From GCA-016699445 sp964555055 (GTDB taxonomy: Bacteria > UBA10199 > JACPAL01 > GCA-016699445), in the NCBI GenBank assembly GCA_964555055.1, contig CAZKQW010000009.1, positions 1-64,000 on the forward strand: DNA of 64,000 nucleotides, in the 5' to 3' direction. The position numbers were made by a program, and so were the translations under genes. The notes beneath the pieces were generated by a model. The model saw only the letters and a program-made list of their open reading frames with translations, searched no databases and was not told the origin of the DNA. Below are positions 16,966-25,712 of the stretch, piece by piece (the first letter of the stretch is position 1; the number at the start of each line of letters is the position of its first letter).

Positions 16966-17673
16966 TTACCCGTTATATTTCATGAGCGCTTCCAGAATCT
17001 CGAAATCCTCCTCGTGGTCGACGTCCCACGAGCGCGACGCGGGCATCACGTAAATACCGGTCTTCGGGCCGATGCACGATTTATCGGGTTCTCCCGTTTC
17101 ATCCCTATCAAAGAAAGATCGTCGGTAAGCGTAGATGCTGGCGTTCAAGTCATAGACCTTCGGCGAGGATTGGCGCGTGGTGAATCGGCCCTGCTTGCAG
17201 AGAGCGATCTCGCCGGTTTCTTGGATCTCCACCATGTTGAAATAGGGGTTCCGCCTGGCTTCGCAGACGCTCAGGACGACGTCGTATCGGGGATCCTCCC
17301 GGAGCTTGCGGACGCAACCCTCGATGTCGGCGACGTTCCTCAAGGGAGACGTAACGTCCAGGTCCAAAACGCAATCGAAACGCGTTTGATGGTCTTTTTC
17401 CGCTTGAAGGAGGGCGTCGTAAATCACCGGCGTTTTTCCGATCACGTCACCGGCTAAGCTCGCATCCCTTAAACGCGGTACGGGAAATCCGTGTTGGATG
17501 GCGACGTCGGCGATCTCCCGCGAGTCCGTCGAAACGTAGATCGGTCCTTGTCCCCAGGCTTTCGCGATCTCCAACGTATGCAGGAGAAGAGGTTTGCCCG
17601 CCAGTGGGCGGATGTTCTTCCCGGGCACTCCTTTGGAGCCGCCGCGCGCGCAGACGGTGACGACGGTCTTCAT
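16966..17673 (-). CDS. legF: CMP-N,N'-diacetyllegionaminate synthase (NeuA family)
   Basis: 235 residues. The nucleotide-binding signature CARGGSKGVPGKNIRPLAGKP is replaced nowhere in its key Arg, Gly, Ser and Lys residues. YVSTDSREIADVA, LDLDVTSPLR and the C-terminal SWDVDHEEDFEILEAL (metal-binding Asp pair) complete the CMP-sugar synthetase pattern. It activates the nonulosonic acid with CTP before transfer to protein. Legionaminic rather than sialic acid is inferred from the operon. The start overlaps the stop of LegB-proximal neighbours' reading order by the usual 4 nt with the oxidoreductase gene upstream. Confidence 0.88.
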   Translation of the reverse strand: MKTVVTVCARGGSKGVPGKNIRPLAGKPLLLHTLEIAKAWGQGPIYVSTDSREIADVAIQHGFPVPRLRDASLAGDVIGKTPVIYDALLQAEKDHQTRFDCVLDLDVTSPLRNVADIEGCVRKLREDPRYDVVLSVCEARRNPYFNMVEIQETGEIALCKQGRFTTRQSSPKVYDLNASIYAYRRSFFDRDETGEPDKSCIGPKTGIYVMPASRSWDVDHEEDFEILEALMKYNG

Positions 17674-18581
17674 GCGCCCTCCAACGCGCGCACGACGCGC
17701 AAGACTTGGGCCCCGTCCGCGACAGTATTGAGGGTCTTTTTATGGCCTTTCAGGCACACGAGGAAATGGGCCATCTGTGCTTCCAAGAGGCGTTTCGGGG
17801 AACGGGGGAAACGCGCGAGCAGGCGTTTCTTCCCGCTCTTTTCTTCGATCCATTTTCCGGTCAGGAGGTCTCCCCGCAGGATTTTATTTTCGTAAAAAAG
17901 CTCGAAGCCGCGCGAAGGATTCTTATCCGCATAGCCCAACGACACTTCGGCCAAGGTGTCGGGATAATCCAAAACAGCCGCGCACGTGTCGGCGGCGTCG
18001 ATGGGAAGACGGCTGAGCCGGCGCGCGAAGCCGGCGACTTTCCGCGGCCGCCCCAACCACGAGTAGAGGTAGTCGAACTCATGGATCAAGTCGTAGGCCA
18101 CGCCGCCGCCCAGATGTTTCTGCGCGCTGTAGGTCTCCCTCAAATCCCGTCCGGGCCTCCAGTGGGGCAAGTAGGAATGGCAATGGACGCGGATGCGGTG
18201 GGGCTTTTCCCGGCGTATATAATGGCCCGCCGCGATGATCAAAGGATCGAAGCGCAATTGGCAGGCGACGTACGTCGTGAGCTTTTTTTTACGGACGGTC
18301 GTCAACAGCGCCTCGAGGCCGCGCGCATGGGAAGAGACGGGCTTTTCCATGAGGAAAGGGATCCCGAGACGGGCGAGACGCAGACCTTGAGCGACATGGG
18401 CGGAGGTCGGCGACGTGATCAAGGCGAACGACGGGCGCAGACGGGCGACGTCCTCCCAGGAAACGTCCTTCAAGGAAACCAAATGGCCCGCGAAGCCGAG
18501 GCTCTTCAAAGCGTCGATGTGCTTGCGCGCCATCCCGCCCCAGCCGGCCACCAACACGGTCTCAGGCTTTGACGAGTTCAT
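17670..18581 (-). CDS. Gfo/Idh/MocA-family oxidoreductase
   Basis: 303 residues from the ATG at 18581; the longer frame is a shadow of the upstream gene. The N-terminal Rossmann motif is VLVAGWGGMARKHIDAL. The family's central EKP motif appears as FLMEKPVSSHARGL (about residues 90-103), followed by the mixed-sheet C-terminal domain containing HLGGGVAYDLIHEFDYLYSW. Such enzymes oxidise or reduce sugar hydroxyls with NAD(P). Lying between the amidotransferase and legF genes, it probably modifies a legionaminic acid precursor or derivative. The substrate is unknown. It overlaps the amidotransferase gene by 20 nt. Confidence 0.82.
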   Translation of the reverse strand: MNSSKPETVLVAGWGGMARKHIDALKSLGFAGHLVSLKDVSWEDVARLRPSFALITSPTSAHVAQGLRLARLGIPFLMEKPVSSHARGLEALLTTVRKKKLTTYVACQLRFDPLIIAAGHYIRREKPHRIRVHCHSYLPHWRPGRDLRETYSAQKHLGGGVAYDLIHEFDYLYSWLGRPRKVAGFARRLSRLPIDAADTCAAVLDYPDTLAEVSLGYADKNPSRGFELFYENKILRGDLLTGKWIEEKSGKKRLLARFPRSPKRLLEAQMAHFLVCLKGHKKTLNTVADGAQVLRVVRALEGA

Positions 18582-19860
18582 GTGTTTTTTCAATGGTGGC
18601 TTCATTCTTGCCCTTGAGGTCATCCACGCCGTCCCCGCTCGGCGTGTGGCGCAACTTCCACTCGCCGTCCACTTGGACCCAGAGGTGGGGAGACCGGAAC
18701 TGATCGACCAGGGTCCGGAACTCCGCATCGGTCATGCCCAAGTACTCGAGGATTTCCTGATAATAACGCTGCGGGAATTCCCCGTCGAATTTTTTGATGA
18801 GGGCCTTGCCTTCCTCCGTGGTGATCTTCTTGTTGCGGATCTCCTGGGCGGAGTCCTGCATCGCGCGGCCCATGCCGAACTTGATGAAGGACGTGTAGTA
18901 GAAGAAGCCGTCGATGCGGTCGTCGAGGCTGTTGTACTTGGAATACGTGCCTTCGGTGCGGACCGGATTGGCCTCGAAGTTCGTCTTGTCGACCGAGAAG
19001 TAATAGCATTCCTGCGGGTCCCACTTGACGTAATAGCCCATGAACTGGATCTCGATCTTCTTCTTCTCCACGATGTCGGCGTCGAGGGGGAGGTAGCAGA
19101 GGATGTCGTTCTTCTCGATCTTGTATTCCTTGATGATGTCCTCGATCAGCATGCCTCCCAAATGGAGGCCGGTGATGTCATTGCCGCGGATGTAGTCCGT
19201 CCGGAATCCTTCGCAGGTGCCGGAGAACTTCTTCTCGTGGATGTCGACGGGAGCCCCGTACTCTCCGGGCGTTTCGCCGTAGAAGGCCAGCGGGATATTG
19301 AAGAGGTGGCACATCTTCATCGCGAAGGTCTTCTGGCCCAGGATGAAGGGTTGAAAAGGGTGCAGGAGATTCTTCGTCGCCAACCGCGTCAATAAACGGT
19401 GCACTTTCCCGTTCGGCGTGAAGAGGTAATTGTCGAAACCGCCCACGTGCAGCCAGTTTTGGAAGTTTCTCCAACCGACTTCGGTGTAGAGGTGCGGCGA
19501 CCAGGTGACAGTCAGAGGGTGCATGCCGTATTTGTACTTCAGGAGCCAGGACGCGTAGACGCTGTCCTTGCCGCCACTGCCGGGAACGATGCAGTCGTAA
19601 CTGCCGTCGGTCTTTCGGTATTTGTCGCAGAGGTCGACCAATTCCTTCTCGCGCAACTTCCAATCGATCTCGTTGTGTTGCTTCTCTTTGTTGCGGCAAG
19701 CGTAGCACACGCCTTCGGCGTCGAATTGGATGGTCTTGTGCTTCGTGTCCTTCGTGTGGCGGTATTCGTCGGTCGAGTTGGGCCGCTGGTTGGTGATGTT
19801 GCAGATTTTGCAGAATTTGACTTCTTGGGGCATCCCGTAACGGGCGGATAAGGCGCTCAT
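18562..19860 (-). CDS. N-acetyl sugar amidotransferase (PseA/WbpG-type)
   Basis: 432 residues from the ATG at 19860, which has AGGAGGG upstream and overlaps hisH by 4 nt; the longer frame is spurious. Two Cys pairs (C17/C20 and C52/C55, in FCKIC and CYACRN) suggest a zinc site, and the PP-loop is SGGKDS at 95-100. The family converts an N-acetyl to an acetamidino group using ammonia from a HisH/HisF-like pair, as with WbpG in Pseudomonas O-antigen and PseA in Campylobacter flagellin. The next two genes supply that pair. The likely product is an acetamidino legionaminic acid derivative. Confidence 0.88.
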   Translation of the reverse strand: MSALSARYGMPQEVKFCKICNITNQRPNSTDEYRHTKDTKHKTIQFDAEGVCYACRNKEKQHNEIDWKLREKELVDLCDKYRKTDGSYDCIVPGSGGKDSVYASWLLKYKYGMHPLTVTWSPHLYTEVGWRNFQNWLHVGGFDNYLFTPNGKVHRLLTRLATKNLLHPFQPFILGQKTFAMKMCHLFNIPLAFYGETPGEYGAPVDIHEKKFSGTCEGFRTDYIRGNDITGLHLGGMLIEDIIKEYKIEKNDILCYLPLDADIVEKKKIEIQFMGYYVKWDPQECYYFSVDKTNFEANPVRTEGTYSKYNSLDDRIDGFFYYTSFIKFGMGRAMQDSAQEIRNKKITTEEGKALIKKFDGEFPQRYYQEILEYLGMTDAEFRTLVDQFRSPHLWVQVDGEWKLRHTPSGDGVDDLKGKNEATIEKTHELVKA

Positions 19861-20468
19861 AAACCCTCCTTCGCTGTCTTCGAAAACGTCTTGAGTAGAT
19901 CCAGTCCCGCCGCGGCGCTTTTTTCCGGGTGGAATTGGAAGCCTAGAATGTTGTCTTTTCGTACGATCGAACAAAACCGGTAAGGCCCGTAGTCGGTCGT
20001 GCCCGCGACGTGGGCCGGATCCGACGGTTCCACGCGGTAGGAGTGGACGAAGTAGTACATGCGCGGTTCGGGCGTGAATCTTTCCACGTGGTTCCATCCC
20101 ATGTGGGGGACTTTGATCTCCCGATTGTCGAAAGGGACGACGCGACCGGGAATCAGCCCTAAGCCCCGGTGCCGGCCCATCTCGAGGCTCTCGTCCATGA
20201 GCATCTGCATGCCGAGGCAAATCCCCAGGACCGGTTTGCCCGACTCGGCGAAGCGGACGACTTCGTCGGCGAATCCACGCTCCCGTAATCCCTTCATGCC
20301 GTCCTCGAAAGCGCCGACGCCCGGCAGGACGATGGCCGACGCTTCCTTCAAGGATTTCGGCTGGTCAGTGACGTAGGCCGGGATCTCCTGATAGGCGAAG
20401 GCCTTATAGATGCTGTAGAGGTTGCCTAAGCCGTAGTCGATGATGGCGATGTCCTGTGCTCGGGTCAT
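19857..20468 (-). CDS. hisH: HisH-like glutamine amidotransferase subunit
   Basis: 203 residues from the ATG at 20468 (MTRAQDIAIIDYGLGN), chosen because it makes a 4-nt overlap with hisF. The class I glutaminase triad is visible: Cys84 in GICLGMQM, plus the His and Glu of FQFHPEKSAAAG. It releases ammonia from glutamine and passes it through the HisF-like barrel. No other his genes are present, so this copy serves sugar amidation and not histidine synthesis. This matches the WbpG/HisH2/HisF2 organisation. Confidence 0.88.
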   Translation of the reverse strand: MTRAQDIAIIDYGLGNLYSIYKAFAYQEIPAYVTDQPKSLKEASAIVLPGVGAFEDGMKGLRERGFADEVVRFAESGKPVLGICLGMQMLMDESLEMGRHRGLGLIPGRVVPFDNREIKVPHMGWNHVERFTPEPRMYYFVHSYRVEPSDPAHVAGTTDYGPYRFCSIVRKDNILGFQFHPEKSAAAGLDLLKTFSKTAKEGL

Positions 20469-21253
20469 GAGACGCCTCCCGCGACGGGTTCGGGTAGCCT
20501 GACGGAAATGTCCGCGTTTCGCAGGGCGGTCTTGGCGGAAGCGATGGTCCCAAGGCCATAATGGAACAACGATGCGCAAGCGACCGCGTCCGCGCCGCCC
20601 GACGCGACGGCGTCGACGAGATGGTCCGTTTCCCCGGCGCCGCCGCAGGCGATCACGGGGACTTTCACACGCTTCCCGATCTCCTGCATGAGGGCGATGT
20701 CATAGCCTTTTTTCATGCCCTCATGGTCGATCGACGTGACAAGGAGCTCTCCGGCTCCCAACGAGACGGCTTTTTCCGCCCACTCCACGGCGTCGACGCC
20801 CGTGGCCTCGCGGCCGGTGTCGATGTAGGATTCCCATTTGGATCCGAGCCTCTTCGCTTCGATGGAAACGACGATGCACTGGGAGCCGTATTTTCGGGAA
20901 GCTTCGCGGATGAATTCGGGGCGTTTGATGGCAGCCGTATTGATGGCGACCTTGTCGGCGCCGGCGTGGAGGAGGTTCCGGATATCGTCGAGGCTGCGCA
21001 CGCCGCCGCCTACGGTCATGGGGATGAACACCGCCTTCGCAGTCTCCTTCACGATCGGCAGGAGGCCGTTGCGTTCGTACAGGCTCGCGACCGCGTCCAT
21101 GTAGAGGATCTCGTCGGCGCCTTCGCGGTAATACTTGACGGCGAGTTCGACGGGGTTCCCGACCACGCGCAAGCCTTCGAGGTGGATGCCCTTGACGACG
21201 GTGTCGTTCTTCACGTCGAGGCGGGCGACGACGCGGACAGGAAGCTTCTTCAC
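20465..21253 (-). CDS. hisF: HisF-like cyclase subunit for sugar amidation
   Basis: 262 residues with the (beta-alpha)8 HisF pattern: RVVARLDVKNDTVVKGI at the start, EILYMDA, PMTVGGGVRS, KVAINTAAIKRPEFI, and VIACGGAGETDH for the second phosphate site. The usual HisF start (ARIIPCLDV...GRVVKG) appears as RLDVKND...VVKG, one of several departures typical of the sugar-amidating paralogues. It probably channels ammonia from HisH to the amidotransferase. It overlaps legC and hisH by 4 nt each. Confidence 0.87.
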   Translation of the reverse strand: MKKLPVRVVARLDVKNDTVVKGIHLEGLRVVGNPVELAVKYYREGADEILYMDAVASLYERNGLLPIVKETAKAVFIPMTVGGGVRSLDDIRNLLHAGADKVAINTAAIKRPEFIREASRKYGSQCIVVSIEAKRLGSKWESYIDTGREATGVDAVEWAEKAVSLGAGELLVTSIDHEGMKKGYDIALMQEIGKRVKVPVIACGGAGETDHLVDAVASGGADAVACASLFHYGLGTIASAKTALRNADISVRLPEPVAGGVS

Positions 21254-22398
21254 GCGCGGCCTCCCTTCTTCAGGACGTCGATGACGCGCTTGATTTGCGC
21301 CTCCGTGAGGGCGAGGGAGCAGGGTAGGTTGATGGCCTGTGCTTGGAGCGTGACTGCCTTATCGATCCAAAAAGATTCGTTCGAGAGGTAAGGTTTTTGT
21401 TTATGGTTCAATTTCCAAACCGGGCGCGCCTGGATCTCGTGCGCGATGAGTTTCTTCAGGAGTTCGTCGCGCGTGGATTTGTACACGACCGGATCCACGA
21501 CGATGGTGTGGAACCAATGGTTGGGGCGCGTGCCCAAGGGGGGCGTTATGAGGCGGAGTCCGGGAATTTCGGGTAATTCCTCCAGGTAGAGGTCGTATTG
21601 GCGCTGCTTGCTTTCCAAGATCGAAGGGAGCTGCTCCATTTGGGCGAGGCCGACCGCCGCTTGGAGGTTGGTCAGGCGGTAATTGTAACCGATCTGGTCG
21701 TGGCTGTAATAAAGGGCGTCTTCCTTCGCCTGCGTGGAGAGATGCCGCACTTTTTTGGCGAAGGCTTCGTCGTCGGTCACGAGCATGCCGCCGCCGCCGG
21801 AAGTCACGATCTTATTCCCGTTGAAGCTGAAGCAGCCCGCCAGGCCGAAGGTACCCGTGTGCTTCTCGTTGAAGTACGAACCCAAGCTCTCGGTGGCGTC
21901 CTCGACGAGCTTCAGCCGGTACTCCTGGGCGAGGCGGACGAGGGGACGGATGGAGGCGGGATTGCCGAAGACGTGGACGGGGAGGATGGCGTGCACGCGG
22001 CGTCCGGTCTTCTTCCGGTACGTGCCGTCGGGTTTGAGGACGCATTCCTGTTCCAAGAACTGACCGACCTTGTCGACGTCGATGTTGAGCGCCTTATCGC
22101 AGTCCATAAACACGGGATGGGCGCCGCAGTAAGCGACGACGTTGACGGGCGCGATGAAAGTGAGCGTGGGAACCAAGACTTCGTCACCGGGTTTGATTCC
22201 CGAGGCGAGGAGAGCTACGTGGAGGGCTGCGGTTCCGCTGGAGAGAGCGACGGCATATTTGGATCCCGTAAAGGACGCGACGGCCGCTTCGAAACGGTCC
22301 ACGAATTTTCCGACGGACGAGACCCAACCGCTCTCCACGCACTCCTGGAGGTATTTCAACTCGTTGCCCTTCAATTGGGGTTCCGACAAGGGGATCAT
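21250..22398 (-). CDS. legC: GDP-4-keto-6-deoxy-GlcNAc aminotransferase (LegC, DegT/DnrJ/EryC1 family)
   Basis: 382 residues from the ATG at 22398 (MIPLSEPQLKGNE), which overlaps legB by 4 nt. PLP aminotransferase landmarks are VSSVGKFVDRFE, ALSSGTAALHVALLA, DEVLVPTLTFIAPVN, VEDATESLGS, and the Schiff-base Lys in SFNGNKIVTSGGGG. LegC adds the C4 amino group to the LegB product. The length and the long insertion before the active-site Lys match LegC-type enzymes. UDP-linked aminotransferases are the alternative; adjacency to legB decides. Confidence 0.88.
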   Translation of the reverse strand: MIPLSEPQLKGNELKYLQECVESGWVSSVGKFVDRFEAAVASFTGSKYAVALSSGTAALHVALLASGIKPGDEVLVPTLTFIAPVNVVAYCGAHPVFMDCDKALNIDVDKVGQFLEQECVLKPDGTYRKKTGRRVHAILPVHVFGNPASIRPLVRLAQEYRLKLVEDATESLGSYFNEKHTGTFGLAGCFSFNGNKIVTSGGGGMLVTDDEAFAKKVRHLSTQAKEDALYYSHDQIGYNYRLTNLQAAVGLAQMEQLPSILESKQRQYDLYLEELPEIPGLRLITPPLGTRPNHWFHTIVVDPVVYKSTRDELLKKLIAHEIQARPVWKLNHKQKPYLSNESFWIDKAVTLQAQAINLPCSLALTEAQIKRVIDVLKKGGRA

Positions 22399-23390
22399 AC
22401 GTTGTACCGTGCGGGTTTGTAGTGGTGCCGATTCTCCTCGAACCACGCGATCGTTTGCCTGAGTCCTTCTTCCAATCCGATCTCGGGTTTCCATCCGAGC
22501 CGGGATTGGGCTTTTTTGTTGTTCGAAACGAGTTTCAGGACTTCGCTCTTCTCGGGACGCACGCGTTGGGCCTCCTCGACCACCCTCGCCGAGCAGCGGG
22601 TCATGACCATGAGTTTCTTCAGGACTTCCTCGACGCTGAAGCCTTCTCCGGTGCCCAGGTTGATCGTCTCACCCTCCACTCCGGGAGTTTCCGCGGCTTT
22701 CAAGAAGCCCGCCACCGTGTCGGCGACATAGGTCAAATCACGGATGGGAGAGAGGGCGCCGAGGCGGATCTCATTCTGGCCGCTCAGGATCTGCGAGAGG
22801 ATGGTCGGGATGAAGGCGCGCGCGGATTGGCGCGGGCCGTAGGTGTTGAAGGGGCGTACGGTGACGACGTTAAGGTCGAAGGAGCGGAAGAAGCTTTCGG
22901 CCAGCATGTCGGCGCCGATCTTCGAAGCCGAATAGGGCGATTGGCCCTGAAGCGGATGCTTTTCGTCGATGGGAGCGTATTGGGCCGTTCCATAGACTTC
23001 GCTGGTGGAGGTGTGGACGACGCGCGGGATGTCGTGCGCGCGGGCGCCCTGGAGAATATTGAGGGTGCCCGAGACGTTCGTGTCCACGTAGCAGGAAGGG
23101 GCTTGATAAGAGTAGGGGATGGCGATCAAGGCCGCCAGATGGAAGACGACTTCGCGGCCCTTGAGGATCAGCCCCATCTGATCGCGATCGCGGACGTCGC
23201 CCGCGACGATGTCGATGGAGGACGCCCATTTGGAGCCGTGGGTCGGGTCCAGCCAGCCCCAGTGGTTGAAGGAATTGTATTGGACGAGGGCTTTCACGTC
23301 GGCCCCTTCGACGACCAGACGCTCGGCCAAGTGGCTTCCGATGAACCCGCACGCTCCCGTGACGAGGACTTTTTTACCCTTCCAGAACAT
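22395..23390 (-). CDS. legB: NDP-N-acetylglucosamine 4,6-dehydratase (LegB)
   Basis: 331 residues, extended SDR. The NAD motif is TGACGFIGSHLAE (11-23), the Ser/Thr region is HTSTSEVYG (126-134), and Y153-x3-K157 lies in SPYSASKIG. FNTYGPRQSARAFIPTI and the final FEENRHHYKP resemble LegB-type dehydratases. It performs the first committed step on GDP-GlcNAc, giving the 4-keto-6-deoxy sugar for LegC. The GDP preference is inferred from the PtmE gene in the same operon. It overlaps the glycosyltransferase gene upstream by 17 nt. Confidence 0.88.
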   Translation of the reverse strand: MFWKGKKVLVTGACGFIGSHLAERLVVEGADVKALVQYNSFNHWGWLDPTHGSKWASSIDIVAGDVRDRDQMGLILKGREVVFHLAALIAIPYSYQAPSCYVDTNVSGTLNILQGARAHDIPRVVHTSTSEVYGTAQYAPIDEKHPLQGQSPYSASKIGADMLAESFFRSFDLNVVTVRPFNTYGPRQSARAFIPTILSQILSGQNEIRLGALSPIRDLTYVADTVAGFLKAAETPGVEGETINLGTGEGFSVEEVLKKLMVMTRCSARVVEEAQRVRPEKSEVLKLVSNNKKAQSRLGWKPEIGLEEGLRQTIAWFEENRHHYKPARYNV

Positions 23391-24684
23391 GGATCACCCG
23401 TTTCGCCGTTTCCCGATAACCCGTGTCGTAGAGGCATTTCGCATACGAACGGCACAAAAATTCCTTTTTTAATTCGATGTGCTTGGGATAGCCGCCCACC
23501 ACCACGGCGAGTTTTTCGTCGCGCGCGGGCAGGAAAAAATGGTCCGGACGCTCTTCGCCCAATTTCTCCTCGAAATAACGCTCCCATTTCTCCGCGAGGG
23601 CTTCGTAGGAGTAGGAAAGCGATTTGCGGTAAGCGGCCCGGCTTTGATTTTCCCAGAGAGCATCATCCTCCAGCAATGAAACGACGCGGTTGATAAAGGC
23701 TCGTTGGTAAGCTTCCTCATGAGGGTTTCCGTTTATGAGGAATCCATCGATGCCGTCCGAGACTCTCTCGGTCAATCCCGCGGAATCGGTGGTGACGACA
23801 GGAAGACCCGACGCCTGAGCTTCGAGGGCCGCGATGCAAAAGGTTTCTGGAAACGTATTCGGGTAAGCGAGGACGCGGCTTTCTTCGAGGACGGAGACCA
23901 TCTCGCGCTTGGCCAAGGGTCCGTAAAGGGACATGCCTGGTTGGCGGGCAAGACGGTAGAGCTCGCCGTAAGCCGCCGCATCGGTATCGTCGTTATGACC
24001 GTAGGTCTGCATCCCGCTCAAGACGGCGCATGAAGCGTCCGGGACTCGTTCTTTGATCTTCGGGAATAATTTAAGCAGCACATCCAATCCGCGAAAGGGC
24101 GTGGAAGCGTAGACGATCTGCTTTTTTCGACCGCTCAGCGGGATCGGTGCCGGGAAGAAATCGAAGTCGACGCCGTTGGAAGCGATAAAAATACGGTCAC
24201 GTGAGATGCCGAATTTTTCACCGAAGGTACTTGCTTGCCAAGCCCCGACGCAGAGGATGCCGTCCACGAATTTATTCACGTACTTGAGAGGGAAAAGGCC
24301 GACGTCGAACTCCTGTGAAGGCGCGTGGACGCGGACGTTCATCGCGCTGTGCAACGCAGGCTGGTCATACGCATCGGGGGAAAAGTACAGTTGAAGCTTC
24401 GCCCAACGGCGCGAGAGCAGGGGAAGCATTTGTCGGATACCGATCAGGACGTCGTAGAGGCGGGGGCGTTTCAACGCATGCCCTTCGAATTCCTCGGAGC
24501 GTCGGTACGCCACGCTGTCGTAAACTCCGGGACGATCCGTGTTCGTGAAGACGTCCACGTCGTGGCCGCGGCGCGCCATGGCCTTAGCCATGAAGATCAT
24601 CGCGGATTCAGTGCCCCCCAGGGGCTTTTCCGTGGGACTGTTTCCGTCGCAAACGACGCCGTGATAGAGGAAAGCGATCTTCAA
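23374..24684 (-). CDS. GT4-type glycosyltransferase
   Basis: About 436 residues. I place the start at TTG 24684, where TTGA overlaps the stop of the upstream epimerase, as at many junctions in this operon; an upstream start would add 11 poorly supported residues. GT-B motifs are LGGTESAMIFMAKAM (acceptor domain), IFIASNGVDFDFF, KKQIVYASTPFRGLDVLL, the VLAYPNTFPETFCIAALEAQ donor-binding E-x7-E type segment, and GLPVVTTDSAGLTE. It presumably adds a nucleotide-activated sugar to a flagellar or surface glycan. Its donor is unknown. Genes for legionaminic acid follow directly. Confidence 0.85.
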   Translation of the reverse strand: MKIAFLYHGVVCDGNSPTEKPLGGTESAMIFMAKAMARRGHDVDVFTNTDRPGVYDSVAYRRSEEFEGHALKRPRLYDVLIGIRQMLPLLSRRWAKLQLYFSPDAYDQPALHSAMNVRVHAPSQEFDVGLFPLKYVNKFVDGILCVGAWQASTFGEKFGISRDRIFIASNGVDFDFFPAPIPLSGRKKQIVYASTPFRGLDVLLKLFPKIKERVPDASCAVLSGMQTYGHNDDTDAAAYGELYRLARQPGMSLYGPLAKREMVSVLEESRVLAYPNTFPETFCIAALEAQASGLPVVTTDSAGLTERVSDGIDGFLINGNPHEEAYQRAFINRVVSLLEDDALWENQSRAAYRKSLSYSYEALAEKWERYFEEKLGEERPDHFFLPARDEKLAVVVGGYPKHIELKKEFLCRSYAKCLYDTGYRETAKRVIHVLEG

Positions 24685-25712
24685 ATCGTCCCTTTCTCGA
24701 TTTGCTCCCGAATCCACGGGATCATCCCGTCGATCATCTCTTCCAGGGAAGTTTTCGCCTCAAAACCTAAAATATCCTTCGCTTTTCGCGTGTCGGGCAC
24801 CCGCTTTTGAACGTCGTGGGGATAGGCCTTATCGCAGACATATTCGAAGGGAAGATGGGGGTGGATCTTTTTCCAGATTAAATCAGCGAGATCGAGCACG
24901 GTGGTGGAATGATCGGTGGAAATATTGAAATCGTCGTTCACCGATTTCGGCGACTCGATGCAGAGGCGGATGCCTCGGGCCAGATCGCCTCCGTAGGTGT
25001 AATGGCGCACTTGCGATCCGTTTCCGAGGATACGCAAGGGTTTTTGGCCCTTGAGGATCTTCTGGATCAAGTCGGGAACGACGTGGCTCATGGCCATCTG
25101 GACATCTCCGCTCAGGATTTTTTTGGATCCCAAGGCTCGCTTCTCGCCGATGCCCACGCAATTGAACGGGCGGATGATGGTGTAGGGAAGCTTGTATTGA
25201 TCCCATGCGGCGAGGGCGAAGTATTCGGAAGCGAGCTTTTGGAATCCGTAGGAGGAAAAAGGCGGGGGGCAGATCTTTTGATGGCCTTCCGGGGTGGGGA
25301 AGAGGATCGCGTTCTCGAAGACCATCGACGAGGAGAGGACGTTGATCTTTTTTACCCGCCCTTTTTGACGGGCATGGATCGCCGCATCGAACGTCGCTGC
25401 TAAGATGCGCTCGTTCTCGGCTAGGAGGTCGTAGGCGTATTCGTGGAAGTAGGTGATCCCTCCGATCTTCGCGGCACCCGCCAGGACTTGGTCACACTCC
25501 ATGGCAAGTTCCGTCAAAAGCTTGGCGTCTTTGCAGTCGCCCTCTACGAGCGTATATTTTTCGGATCGGTAGATTTCTGAGTTTACTGGACCGTATTTAG
25601 AAAAATTATCCACGCCTACGACTTCGTGTCCGTGCTCTGTGAGCTCGCGCACGACGTAATTCCCGATGAATCCGGCTGACCCGGTGTAGAGGATCCTAAG
25701 CTTTGTCTTCAA
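24681..25712 (-). CDS. NAD-dependent epimerase/dehydratase
   Basis: 343 residues, extended SDR: YTGSAGFIGNYVVREL (9-24), SSSMVFENA as the Ser/Thr motif, and Y155-x3-K159 in SSYGFQKLASEY. NCVGIGEKR replaces the more common NVYGP segment, and long middle insertions set it apart from GalE. It could act on a GDP- or UDP-sugar made by the neighbouring genes, for instance the heptose pathway. The stop overlaps the glycosyltransferase start and the start overlaps the dehydrogenase gene by 17 nt. Confidence 0.83.
   Translation of the reverse strand: MKTKLRILYTGSAGFIGNYVVRELTEHGHEVVGVDNFSKYGPVNSEIYRSEKYTLVEGDCKDAKLLTELAMECDQVLAGAAKIGGITYFHEYAYDLLAENERILAATFDAAIHARQKGRVKKINVLSSSMVFENAILFPTPEGHQKICPPPFSSYGFQKLASEYFALAAWDQYKLPYTIIRPFNCVGIGEKRALGSKKILSGDVQMAMSHVVPDLIQKILKGQKPLRILGNGSQVRHYTYGGDLARGIRLCIESPKSVNDDFNISTDHSTTVLDLADLIWKKIHPHLPFEYVCDKAYPHDVQKRVPDTRKAKDILGFEAKTSLEEMIDGMIPWIREQIEKGTI

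Noticed and set aside
18562..20220. Longer 552-aa form of the amidotransferase
   Set aside because: The first 120 residues are the hisH region in another frame; the ATG at 19860 has AGGAGGG and the 4-nt overlap typical of this operon.
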